In this document: positions 1-5,789 of the stretch, in pieces
Position numbering within the stretch: position 1 is the stretch's first letter
Layout: each line of letters starts with the position of its first letter
Source of the DNA: TMED23 sp964643045
GTDB taxonomy: Bacteria; Pseudomonadota; Alphaproteobacteria; Rhodospirillales; UBA2165
DNA: 6,364 nt
NCBI GenBank assembly: GCA_964643045.1
Contig: CAZXSC010000139.1
Coordinates: forward strand, 1 to 6,364
Direction of reading: 5' to 3'
Position numbers and translations under genes: made by a program
The notes under the pieces: generated by a model
What the model was told of the DNA's origin: nothing
The model's database searches: none
Seen by the model: only the letters and a program-made list of their open reading frames with translations

Positions 1-254
1 AATTATTAAATGGCAACTTGGCGGATTATTTGGTGCCCATGTCCGCAGAATTACCGGATATTGTGGTAGGGCATGTAGAATCCAAGACCTTTGAATCTGA
101 CTTAGGAGCCAAGGGAGCCGGTGAAGCTGGAACGGCTGGCGCACCGGCCGCAATCATGAATGCACTAAATGACGCCCTAATGCCATTTGATGTGAGGCTA
201 ACCCGGCAGCCATTTACACCACAAAAGGTTCTAGAGGCTATAGGGAAAATATAA
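1..254 (+). CDS. Xanthine dehydrogenase/CO dehydrogenase-type molybdopterin-binding large subunit, C-terminal fragment
   Basis: This is the last roughly 83 codons of a gene whose beginning lies left of the window; the frame (codons starting at base 3) is open to the edge, so the TTG at 18 is an internal Leu and not a start. The translation contains LADYLVPM followed by GAKGAGEAG, the C-terminal signature of the molybdenum-cofactor subunit of the xanthine oxidase family. The Glu in GAGEAG (codon 123-125) aligns with the catalytic base that activates the Mo-bound hydroxyl in this family. Full-length members are usually about 700-800 residues and work in the cytoplasm with a small 2Fe-2S subunit and an FAD subunit, hydroxylating heterocycles, aldehydes or purines, or oxidising CO. 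The CO-specific active-site loop lies outside the window, so the substrate cannot be assigned. It is the only plus-strand gene and converges on the VOC gene. Confidence 0.9.
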   Translation, partial: LLNGNLADYLVPMSAELPDIVVGHVESKTFESDLGAKGAGEAGTAGAPAAIMNALNDALMPFDVRLTRQPFTPQKVLEAIGKI

Positions 255-279
255 ATTAATTTTCTTATTTTATTGGCTT

Positions 280-316
280 AAAAAAAATTTCTAAACTATT
301 TGATCATAATAGTTTA
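280..316 (-). terminator. AT-rich hairpin terminator of the cupin-VOC unit
   Basis: TAAACTATT at 292-300 and AATAGTTTA at 308-316 form a perfect 9-bp stem with a 7-base loop. Read on the minus strand, the stem is followed within four bases by a run of T residues (complement of the A run at 280-287). The hairpin includes the last codons and the stop codon of the VOC gene. The stem is AT-rich, so it is weaker than a classical terminator, but its position at a convergent gene end supports the role. It could also slow transcription arriving from the plus-strand gene, although the T-tract on that side is only three bases. Confidence 0.5.
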
Positions 317-707
317 TTTCAACGGTTATATCGTTTGGGTCTTCGGCAAATATTTGTAAAAGCCCTAGGTTTGGTACTTCGTTCTCTCTGTATTTGACCT
401 TTCGGTCGTTCAGGGCTTTTTTTAGATCCCCTGGGTTAGTTGCCCTAAACGCTAAATGATCGATCGATCCGCTACCATCCAAGAAATGCACATCTTTTAC
501 CCCGAGATAATCGTACAAACCTTGAGGGTTCTCAGGGTCTATCCCTACTAAGTGCACGACCGGTGTGTCTCCAGCGTACAACCAATGGCCCGGGAATGGA
601 AATTCAGGGCGCGGCCCAGATGTGAGACCAAGCACTTCGTAAAACTCTTTTGTTTCTTCCATCTTAAGCGTTCGGATCGCGTAGTGGTCAATTTTCTCTA
701 ATGGCAT
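291..707 (-). CDS. VOC (glyoxalase/extradiol dioxygenase superfamily) protein
   Basis: A 138-residue protein with the two beta-alpha-beta-beta-beta modules of the vicinal oxygen chelate fold. The first module opens with IDHYAIRT (His8) and runs to the strand TPVVHLVG (His52). The second opens with GSIDHLAFRA (His84) and ends with ITVEINYY (Glu130). These positions match the His/His/Glu metal ligands of glyoxalase I, fosfomycin-resistance proteins and extradiol dioxygenases, so a divalent-metal lyase, isomerase or dioxygenase is expected, probably as a cytoplasmic dimer. The reaction cannot be set from sequence alone. The ATG at 707 has AAAGG ten bases upstream, overlapping the TAA of the cupin gene 13 bases away, which points to co-transcription and likely translational coupling. 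A hairpin overlaps its stop codon. The fold call is firm and the function is open. Confidence 0.88.
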   Translation of the reverse strand: MPLEKIDHYAIRTLKMEETKEFYEVLGLTSGPRPEFPFPGHWLYAGDTPVVHLVGIDPENPQGLYDYLGVKDVHFLDGSGSIDHLAFRATNPGDLKKALNDRKVKYRENEVPNLGLLQIFAEDPNDITVEINYYDQIV

Positions 708-720
708 ATCGTTGTTACCT

Positions 721-1242
721 TTAAGTCGGCGGTATTTCGGTGATTGTGCCGTCTTTATTTAAGCGCAGCCCCGTTTTTTCTGCTCCTTCGATTACATCCT
801 TGGCCCAAGAAACATTACCTGAGTCTGAGCCACCTAAAATAGCCATGATGAAACCATGACTATCTCCTTCATTTGTAAAGCCACGCATCACTCCAGGGGG
901 CACAGAAACCACATCAAACTGATCAATATTGATTTTGTTTTCACCTTTCTCACCCCATATGATGGACCATTTGCCGGTCATTGCAATAAAAACTTCAACA
1001 GTCGGGTGATCATGAAGTGCAGCGCCACAGCCAGGTTCAGCACCAATATATGTAATGTTGAAACCTTCTGCTTCTAAAATAGCTGGCTTTAGTTTTCTGT
1101 CCTCTGTAACCCCTCGTCCGATTACATTGTACGTGTCGCGTTTGTGAGCTGGCATGCGTGTATCCAAATAGCCCTGTGAGCTATAGGACAATTCTTTAAA
1201 ACGTGCAGTGCGCTTTGCCATATCATTAGGTGTAATTGTCAT
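721..1242 (-). CDS. Small cupin-domain protein
   Basis: A 173-residue protein with one conserved beta-barrel cupin domain. Cupin motif 1 is present as a glycine-led stretch with HDH (His77, His79) and Glu83, followed by TGKW. Motif 2 is DVVSVPPGVMRGFTN, in which the residue normally occupied by the fourth metal ligand His is Arg120. The domain probably binds a metal or small ligand in the cytoplasm; such proteins include dioxygenases, isomerases and ligand sensors, and no specific reaction can be named. I chose the ATG at 1242 because AGGCAGG lies five bases upstream. A longer frame from a TTG at 1275 would add 11 residues but has no ribosome site in front of it. The gene follows the terminator of dctP, so it heads a separate unit with the VOC gene, 13 bases downstream. 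Confidence 0.87.
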   Translation of the reverse strand: MTITPNDMAKRTARFKELSYSSQGYLDTRMPAHKRDTYNVIGRGVTEDRKLKPAILEAEGFNITYIGAEPGCGAALHDHPTVEVFIAMTGKWSIIWGEKGENKINIDQFDVVSVPPGVMRGFTNEGDSHGFIMAILGGSDSGNVSWAKDVIEGAEKTGLRLNKDGTITEIPPT

Positions 1243-1247
1243 TAGAG

Positions 1248-1254
1248 CCTGCCT
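1248..1254 (-). promoter_or_regulatory. Ribosome binding site deciding the cupin start
   Basis: The minus strand reads AGGCAGG five bases before the ATG at 1242. The in-frame TTG at 1275 is preceded by AT-rich sequence with no purine-rich site. This favours the ATG as the true start. Confidence 0.55.
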
Positions 1255-1275
1255 GACAGTAGTTGCATGTAACAA

Positions 1276-1289
1276 ATCAATTGATCAAT
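1276..1289. promoter_or_regulatory. Overlapping palindromes upstream of the cupin gene, possible operator
   Basis: ATCAATTGATCAAT contains two overlapping perfect 10-bp palindromes, ATCAATTGAT (1276-1285) and ATTGATCAAT (1280-1289). They lie 34-47 bases before the cupin ATG, in the space between that gene and the dctP terminator where its promoter must sit. I could not identify convincing -35 and -10 boxes nearby. A related TTGAT/ATCAA palindrome occurs before dctQ. An operator role is inferred from position and symmetry only. Confidence 0.25.
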
Positions 1290-1324
1290 ATTCATAGTTT
1301 ACAAAGTTGAACAAAAAATGCACC

Positions 1325-1354
1325 AAAAAAATGGGAGGGCAATTGCCCTCCCAT
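1325..1354 (-). terminator. Strong intrinsic terminator downstream of dctP
   Basis: ATGGGAGGGC at 1331-1340 pairs perfectly with GCCCTCCCAT at 1345-1354 around an AATT loop. On the minus strand the GC-rich stem is followed directly by a run of T residues (complement of the A run at 1325-1330). This is a canonical Rho-independent terminator about 20 bases after the dctP stop codon. It separates the TRAP genes from the cupin-VOC unit. Confidence 0.92.
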
Positions 1355-1374
1355 CAATAACCTTATAAAAAAAA

Positions 1375-2469
1375 TTATTTAATGACGTAGTTAACGGGGA
1401 ATTTATGGCCACCGGCTTCTACCATCTGAATATAGTCGCGCATGTATTGACCCATATTAACCTTCTTTTTCTTCTTGACGGTTTGAGCACGCTCATTAGG
1501 CCAATTTGCAAGTTTTTTTGCCCAATCAATTTTAGCTTGGGGGTTCATCTTACGAACTTTAATTCCAGCTCCGGAAAGTTTGTCGAGGCCCCATTGATGG
1601 TCGCCGTGCGACATGGCCGCTGATTTAGTTCCATATTTGATGGCTTCTTCATCGATGATTTTAACGACTTCAGGAGGAAGTTTCTTGCGTGTCCGCAAAT
1701 TCATCGTGAGTGAAATTTGCACAACTGCACCCAAATCCATAACGGTGTAGAAACCACCTTTTGTTGCTTCATGCAACTTTAATTTAAAATCCGTATCTGG
1801 AAAAAGGATAATAGCTTCTCCAACACCCGTTTGCAATTGCTGGGCTGCCTTTGGAATAGTCGTTCTGACAGGGATACCACCCTTTACCCATGGAAGGTTT
1901 GGACCCGCTGCAAGAATTTTCTTTCCTTTGATATCTTCAAAAGTTTTCCAGTCGAATTTAGAAAGCATCCCATAATTGTTAAAACCAGTAATGGCTATTA
2001 ATTTTTGCTTATATCGTTTTTCATAATCTTGGTAGAGGCCAGGATGCTTTTTTGCTAACGCCGCAAAAATCTTCTGGTTTTTAATTGCATTTGGCTCATG
2101 AAATGGCACGTAATAAGTCAGGTTCATCGCCATGGCTTTATCGTCGTCAAAGCAAACACACCACGCGCCGATATCTAGGCGGCCATCTTGCGTGCCCTCT
2201 AGGGTGTCAAACACGTTTACAACCGTCCCCGCATAGTGTTCCTTGAATTTCATCTTGTATTTAGTTTCGGCGGCAACACGTTTTACAACGTTTGGCACGA
2301 AAAATTTAGAAACCGCTTTAACGTAAGTGATAAAAGGCGGATGGCCCGAGCCAACACGCAAAGTAATTTCATTACCTTTAATTTTAACTGCTTCTGCAGT
2401 TCCGCTAAAAGCGAAAATAGCGGCCGTTGCGGCAACAATGATGCCGAATGTTTTAGAAAACGTAGACAT
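1375..2469 (-). CDS. dctP: TRAP transporter periplasmic solute-binding protein (DctP family)
   Basis: A 364-residue extracytoplasmic binding protein that would deliver a solute to the DctQ/DctM membrane complex encoded just upstream. Residues 1-27 form a signal peptide: Lys6, a hydrophobic core (IIVAATAAIFAF) and an AEA cleavage site before Val28. The mature part has the TRAP pattern, with an opening strand ITLRVGSGHPP, an EDIKGKKI strand near 178-185 and a helix AAQQLQTGVGEA near 208-219. In most DctP proteins the KGLKxR motif supplies an Arg that salt-bridges the ligand carboxylate; here the equivalent position appears to be Leu186 (KKILAAGP), with Arg202 nearby. The usual dicarboxylate specificity is therefore doubtful. 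Other oddities are a Cys-Val-Cys pair (104-106) and five lysines in a row (332-336). The ATG at 2469 has AGGGAG eight bases upstream. A strong terminator follows the gene. Confidence 0.92.
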   Translation of the reverse strand: MSTFSKTFGIIVAATAAIFAFSGTAEAVKIKGNEITLRVGSGHPPFITYVKAVSKFFVPNVVKRVAAETKYKMKFKEHYAGTVVNVFDTLEGTQDGRLDIGAWCVCFDDDKAMAMNLTYYVPFHEPNAIKNQKIFAALAKKHPGLYQDYEKRYKQKLIAITGFNNYGMLSKFDWKTFEDIKGKKILAAGPNLPWVKGGIPVRTTIPKAAQQLQTGVGEAIILFPDTDFKLKLHEATKGGFYTVMDLGAVVQISLTMNLRTRKKLPPEVVKIIDEEAIKYGTKSAAMSHGDHQWGLDKLSGAGIKVRKMNPQAKIDWAKKLANWPNERAQTVKKKKKVNMGQYMRDYIQMVEAGGHKFPVNYVIK

Positions 2470-2519
2470 GGTATAAACTCCCTGTACCTATATTAATGTA
2501 GAGTAGTTATTAACGACGT

Positions 2520-2549
2520 ATAGTATATTAGATTTTTTACTTATTGCAA
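2520..2549 (-). promoter_or_regulatory. Possible internal promoter for dctP
   Basis: In the AT-rich 100-base spacer between dctM and dctP the minus strand reads TTGCAA (2549-2544), then 18 bases, then TACTAT (2525-2520). This is a fair sigma70-like pair and would give a leader of about 43 bases before the dctP ATG. A separate promoter would allow extra binding protein relative to the permease. AT-rich DNA produces such matches by chance, so the call is tentative. Confidence 0.3.
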
Positions 2550-2569
2550 AATAAAGTATTATATATCTT

Positions 2570-3907
2570 TTATCCCAACATTTTATTCGGTAACCAAGTT
2601 GCGATTTCTGGAAATCGCCAGATTAACAACATAACGACGAGCATCAGCATCCAATAGGGGACAGAACCTTTAAATATCTCTGCTAATGTCGCCTGAGCAT
2701 CATCGATCGAGCCTTTGACGGTATAAACTAATAATCCAAACGGCGGCGTTAGCAGACCAGCCTCAATACATAAAATGCCGAACAAAGCAAAGGCGATAGG
2801 ATCAAAAAAACCTTCGGTGAGAGGTGCAAAAATTGGAACCGTAATAAGGATGATTGAGATTGAATCAAGGATCATCCCTAATGCGAGCCAAATCAAAATA
2901 ATAATAACTACCATACCGGTGGGACCTAAGCTATAATGCTCAAAGGTATTACGGATCAGCTCTGACATGCCGGCAGCTTCCATGAATTTTGCATACATGT
3001 TTGCCGTCAGGAGTAAAAACATCACGGGCGCTGCCGTCTTACCCGAATCGACCACGGCAACAGCTAATTGTTTGACGCGCATGCCCTTTAAAACACCTAA
3101 AACCATTGCCCCGGCGGCACCAACGCCAGCCGCTTCAGAAGGGGTGAACAAGCCACCCCAAATACCACCCATGATTAACACGATTAACAATCCAATGCCG
3201 ATGCCACTTGCAAATTCTGCTTTGGTTAAAGTACTTTGTTCGGCGGTGTCTTCAAATTTTGGAGCAAGGCTCGGATCAATTATAGTGCGAAGAGCGATAT
3301 AGCACATGAAAAATGACGCAAGTATCAATCCGGGGATGGCGCCCGCCATGAATAACTGTGAAATAGATTTTTCAGCGATAATACCCCAAACGATCAGCAA
3401 TACACTTGGTGGAATAATCATGCCCAGACATGCGCTTCCTGCGACTGAACCAAGTGCGAATTGACGGTTATATTCGTGGTAGCGCATTTGTGGATACGCA
3501 ATCCGGCTGAAGGCAGCCGCAGCAGCTATACTTACACCTGTAACAGCGGCAAAAACAGCATTTCCCGCAACCGTTGCCACGGCTAAGCGTCCAGGGATAA
3601 ATTTCATTGTATGATTAATTAATTTATAAAGATCGCGTGCGGATCCGGATTTATTCACGAAATCGCCTAATAACATAAAAAGTGGTATAGCTGCAAAAAC
3701 TTCACTTCGGAGATATTCGTAGGCGACACTGCCCAATCCACTCATAGCAATATTAAAACCTTCTTGTAAGTCCCCGTCACCGAAAATCAAGATGTTGCCA
3801 ATTAGAGCCGTTACGGCAAAAGCAAAAGCAATATGAACCCCCACTAATATGCCGGCTAGCATAAGAGCGAACATACCGAGCAGGATTGTTGTTTGTTCTA
3901 GTTCCAT
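2570..3907 (-). CDS. dctM: TRAP transporter large permease subunit (DctM family)
   Basis: A 445-residue, very hydrophobic inner-membrane protein of the usual length for DctM, the ion-coupled transport subunit. Family signatures occur in order: IPLFMLLGDFVNKSG (74-88), GSVAGSACLGMIIPPS (153-168), GGLFTPSEAAGVGA (251-264), LGMILDSISIILITVPIFAP (343-362) and EAGLLTPPFGLLVY (382-395). The two Pro-Pro or Pro-Ser helix breaks are the re-entrant and ion-binding regions of the fold. It should pair with DctQ and receive substrate from DctP. The ATG at 3907 is forced because an in-frame TAA lies directly before it, and the N-terminus matches the family. Its immediate upstream sequence has no clear Shine-Dalgarno site; a strong purine run lies about 50 bases away instead. 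The dctM-dctP gap is about 100 bases. Confidence 0.96.
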   Translation of the reverse strand: MELEQTTILLGMFALMLAGILVGVHIAFAFAVTALIGNILIFGDGDLQEGFNIAMSGLGSVAYEYLRSEVFAAIPLFMLLGDFVNKSGSARDLYKLINHTMKFIPGRLAVATVAGNAVFAAVTGVSIAAAAAFSRIAYPQMRYHEYNRQFALGSVAGSACLGMIIPPSVLLIVWGIIAEKSISQLFMAGAIPGLILASFFMCYIALRTIIDPSLAPKFEDTAEQSTLTKAEFASGIGIGLLIVLIMGGIWGGLFTPSEAAGVGAAGAMVLGVLKGMRVKQLAVAVVDSGKTAAPVMFLLLTANMYAKFMEAAGMSELIRNTFEHYSLGPTGMVVIIILIWLALGMILDSISIILITVPIFAPLTEGFFDPIAFALFGILCIEAGLLTPPFGLLVYTVKGSIDDAQATLAEIFKGSVPYWMLMLVVMLLIWRFPEIATWLPNKMLG

Positions 3908-4008
3908 TTATTTAATTGACTTGGCCGATTATTTTATTTCAAATTTCGGCTTTATCTCCTCCCTCAAAGGTAGTTATTTTCATTCACACCGTTTTGCATT
4001 TCTGACTT
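3908..4008 (-). other. dctQ-dctM spacer with an orphan Shine-Dalgarno-like run and an 11-codon ORF
   Basis: On the minus strand a short frame starts at ATG (3999-3997) and encodes MQNGVNENNYL before a TGA at 3966-3964. A strong ribosome-site-like run GAGGGAGGAG (3965-3956) overlaps that stop. No usable start follows the run at normal distance; the next gene start is dctM's ATG at 3907, about 50 bases on. Between them GCCGA and TCGGC form a 5-bp inverted repeat with a long loop. The features are visible in the sequence; any role as a leader peptide or translational control element of dctM is inference. Confidence 0.25.
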
Positions 4009-4530
4009 TTATTCAAATAATTCCGGCTTTTTAAATGAGTTGTACACCATCAGCGAACATACGAAAGCACCAACAAATCCTATAAAGACAACAAGTGTTC
4101 GAATAGGGTATACAGGAATTTCCACAATACCAGATCCTTCAAGTTCAAGGATATCCCATGATTCAATCATATTTTCCCAACTGCCATAGGCGATACCAAG
4201 AAATACGAGACCAGCTAACAAATAGGAAATTGCCTCTGTTCTAGCTTTACCCCGGGGGCTTAATTTACCGTAGAGTATTGTTGTTCTAAGGGAACTGCGA
4301 TTAATGACAGTCAATGGTAGTTGGAGCATTAGGATGGAAAGCACAGAATTTGAGACAATTTCATTTGTGCCATGAAACGGTGCTGAAAAGACTTCTCTGC
4401 CGATGACGTCATAAAGAATTAGGGCTGTTATTGAAAAAAGCCAAATACCTGAAATCACATTCAACGTATTGGAAAAAGATTCACAGATACTCTCGATTTT
4501 GCTAGTTTGCGTTGATAGTTCCCCTGCCAT
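4009..4530 (-). CDS. dctQ: TRAP transporter small permease subunit (DctQ family)
   Basis: A 173-residue inner-membrane protein with four predicted membrane segments at about 22-42, 57-77, 99-118 and 145-165, the normal DctQ layout. Family marks include the first-helix exit YDVIGREVF (40-48) followed by HGTNEI (53-58), the helix-2 stretch LQLPLTVINRSSLR (69-82), and EIPVYPIRTLV (137-147) before the last helix. DctQ acts as a scaffold around DctM and is required for transport. It heads the minus-strand order dctQ-dctM-dctP, and a candidate promoter lies about 45 bases upstream of its ATG. The start at 4530 has only a loose ribosome site (AAAGA five bases upstream, AGGGG further away). Small permeases are poorly conserved, but the neighbouring dctM makes the assignment secure. 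Confidence 0.93.
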   Translation of the reverse strand: MAGELSTQTSKIESICESFSNTLNVISGIWLFSITALILYDVIGREVFSAPFHGTNEIVSNSVLSILMLQLPLTVINRSSLRTTILYGKLSPRGKARTEAISYLLAGLVFLGIAYGSWENMIESWDILELEGSGIVEIPVYPIRTLVVFIGFVGAFVCSLMVYNSFKKPELFE

Positions 4531-4574
4531 TATGTCTTTAAGGCCCCTCTGTTCGAATTATTCTAATTGCTGAA

Positions 4575-4603
4575 CCTATAGCATTTTTAATTTTGATGAT
4601 CAA
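4575..4603 (-). promoter_or_regulatory. Candidate promoter of the TRAP operon
   Basis: The minus strand has TTGATC (4603-4598), a 17-base spacer and TATAGG (4580-4575). TG sits one base before the -10 box, giving an extended -10 (TGCTATAGG). Transcription would start near 4568 and leave a leader of roughly 38 bases before the dctQ ATG. The -35 box matches four of six consensus bases. Optimal spacing and position at the head of the operon support the call. Confidence 0.45.
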
Positions 4604-4604
4604 A
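4592..4604. promoter_or_regulatory. 13-bp palindrome over the -35 box before dctQ, possible operator
   Basis: TTTGATGATCAAA is a perfect inverted repeat with 6-base arms and a single central base. It overlaps the -35 hexamer of the candidate dctQ promoter, where a repressor would act. It is not an FNR box, because the half-sites are one base apart instead of four. The half-site resembles the TTGATCAA palindrome before the cupin gene. Confidence 0.3.
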
Positions 4605-4652
4605 TAAACACTTTAAACAGTAAAATTTCTCAAAATGTGCTGATTAGCCTTT

Positions 4653-4666
4653 GTTAATTTATTAAC
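4653..4666. repeat. Inverted repeat GTTAAT-TT-ATTAAC after the DUF1330 gene
   Basis: The two 6-base arms are perfect complements around TT. The repeat lies just after the DUF1330 stop codon on the minus strand and upstream of the dctQ promoter candidate. No T-tract follows it, so it is not a convincing intrinsic terminator. It may be a protein site or a chance repeat in AT-rich DNA. Confidence 0.25.
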
Positions 4667-4673
4667 CCGTAAA

Positions 4674-4982
4674 TCAATTAGCCCCCATTCCTTCGGTTGC
4701 GTCTAAAATGACCGTTTCTACTTCACCGGATCCATCGCGCCGGTGGACTGCTGCTTCTTGGTATGCTTTGGATTCAAAACATGCGACGGCATCGTCAAAG
4801 GTTGGAAATTCTATGACAACAAACCTCTCAAAGTAATCAGGGCCCTCCATTATTTGGAATTTGCCGCCGCGCGACAATGGTTTTCCACCATACTCTTCCA
4901 AAATATCGCCAACGAGAGCAGTATATTTTACATAGTTTTCAGGCGTATTAATTTTGGATCGTGCTACCCAATATGCAGGCAT
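4674..4982 (-). CDS. DUF1330 family protein
   Basis: A 102-residue protein matching the small DUF1330 family, which has a ferredoxin-like (dimeric alpha-beta barrel) fold and no settled biochemical role. The family pattern is clear: an N-terminal MPAYWVARSKI strand, Tyr-rich helix NYVKYTALV, the GGKPLSRGGKFQIMEG segment, the FVVIEFPTFDDAVACFES motif and the YQEAAVHRR helix. The ATG at 4982 gives the usual MPAYW start and has GGAG nine bases upstream; a frame starting at a TTG three codons earlier (4991) is less likely. It follows the GST gene by 34 bases on the same strand, so the two are probably co-transcribed, and precedes dctQ by 143 bases containing a promoter candidate. DUF1330 genes often sit in catabolic clusters, which fits here, but no reaction can be assigned. 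Confidence 0.9.
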   Translation of the reverse strand: MPAYWVARSKINTPENYVKYTALVGDILEEYGGKPLSRGGKFQIMEGPDYFERFVVIEFPTFDDAVACFESKAYQEAAVHRRDGSGEVETVILDATEGMGAN

Positions 4983-4991
4983 GATAAACAA

Positions 4992-4996
4992 CTCCG
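4992..4996 (-). promoter_or_regulatory. Ribosome binding site deciding the DUF1330 start
   Basis: CGGAG on the minus strand lies nine bases before the ATG at 4982. It overlaps the region where an alternative TTG start at 4991 would begin, so it supports the ATG and the family-typical MPAYW N-terminus. Confidence 0.45.
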
Positions 4997-5016
4997 ATTG
5001 TTAAGATTTGGGTGAA

Positions 5017-5652
5017 CTAACTTGGTATTGGCATAGGCTGGTCATTCTCCGGCACATTCCAACCCCGTATCACGGCAGGACGTTCTTTGATATTGAGGTA
5101 CCACCGTTTAACATTCTCATATTCATTTAAATCAATTGTCTGCCAATCGCAGCGGCCTACCCATGGAAAAATTGCAATATCAACGATCGAATAACCCCAA
5201 TCCAGAAAATAGTTGCGGTTTACTAGGTGTTTGTCCATTACGCCGTAAATACGCTTTGTTTCTGTTAAATACCTTTTCGAGGCTTCTACGTTTTTTCCTT
5301 CTTGGTAATGAACAAACGTGTGCACTTGTCCCATCATTGGGCCAACGCTCGCCATTTGAAACATCAACCATTCCTGCATTTTCCAATAATCGTCGCCCTC
5401 CGAAGGCATGAATTTTCCGGATTTCTGGCCTAAATATTGGAGAATAGCACCCGATTCCATAATTGAGAAACCCGAACCTCTATCGACAATGACCGGGATT
5501 TTGTTGTTCGGTCCTATTTTTAGAAACTCCGGATCGTTTTGTTCCCCTTTATTAAGCGCAATTGGGTGCACTTCGTATTCCATGTCGGTTTCTTCAAGCA
5601 TAATCGAAACCTTGCGGCCATTGGGGGTAAACCACGTGTATAAATCTATCAT
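5017..5652 (-). CDS. Glutathione S-transferase, nu-class (YfcG/YghU)-like
   Basis: A 211-residue cytoplasmic protein with an N-terminal thioredoxin-fold domain (about 1-82) and a C-terminal all-helical domain (about 90-205). The N-terminal IDLYTWFTPNGRK carries Thr9 and Asn11 in the positions seen in the disulfide-bond reductase YfcG of E. coli, in place of a catalytic Tyr or Cys. The cis-proline motif NKIPVIVD (Pro53) and the SIMESGAILQYLG motif (Glu66-Ser67, which holds the glutamyl end of glutathione) are intact. The C-terminal domain has the N-capping-like SIVDIAIFPWV near 155-165. Expected activity is glutathione conjugation or glutathionyl-disulfide reduction; the substrate is unknown. 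The ribosome site before the ATG at 5652 is weak. It is probably co-transcribed with DUF1330. Confidence 0.92.
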   Translation of the reverse strand: MIDLYTWFTPNGRKVSIMLEETDMEYEVHPIALNKGEQNDPEFLKIGPNNKIPVIVDRGSGFSIMESGAILQYLGQKSGKFMPSEGDDYWKMQEWLMFQMASVGPMMGQVHTFVHYQEGKNVEASKRYLTETKRIYGVMDKHLVNRNYFLDWGYSIVDIAIFPWVGRCDWQTIDLNEYENVKRWYLNIKERPAVIRGWNVPENDQPMPIPS

Positions 5653-5789
5653 TGTTTCTTTTGATCCTTTTGTGGGCCAGTTTAAATAGAAAGATGAAGA
5701 CTAATCAATCTAATGGGGTAGCGCAATGCGTCTAAATTATTAGAAGGTCAGGTAGTTAATTTTTTACCATGATGAGTTAGCGTTGAATG

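Noticed and set aside
18..254. A complete 78-residue plus-strand gene starting at TTG 18
   Set aside because: The frame is open to the left edge and the upstream codons (LLNGN) continue the Mo-hydroxylase C-terminal pattern, so it is a fragment of a larger gene.
2967..3302. A 111-residue plus-strand frame within dctM
   Set aside because: It is antisense to the conserved DctM signatures, with a composition rich in Ala, Pro and Asn that mirrors the membrane-protein codons.
4592..4604. FNR-type anaerobic regulator box
   Set aside because: The half-sites TTGAT and ATCAA are present but are separated by one base, not the four needed for an FNR/CRP-type site.
5180..5411. Frames inside the GST gene on both strands (5180-5386 minus, 5136-5411 plus)
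   Set aside because: They lie entirely within a well-supported GST gene, have no ribosome site or family pattern, and are frame shadows.
5653..5789. Promoter or terminator between the deacetylase and GST genes
   Set aside because: I examined both strands. There is no convincing hairpin with a T-tract, and the -35/-10 pairs are poor in spacing or match, so I see nothing definite in these 137 bases.
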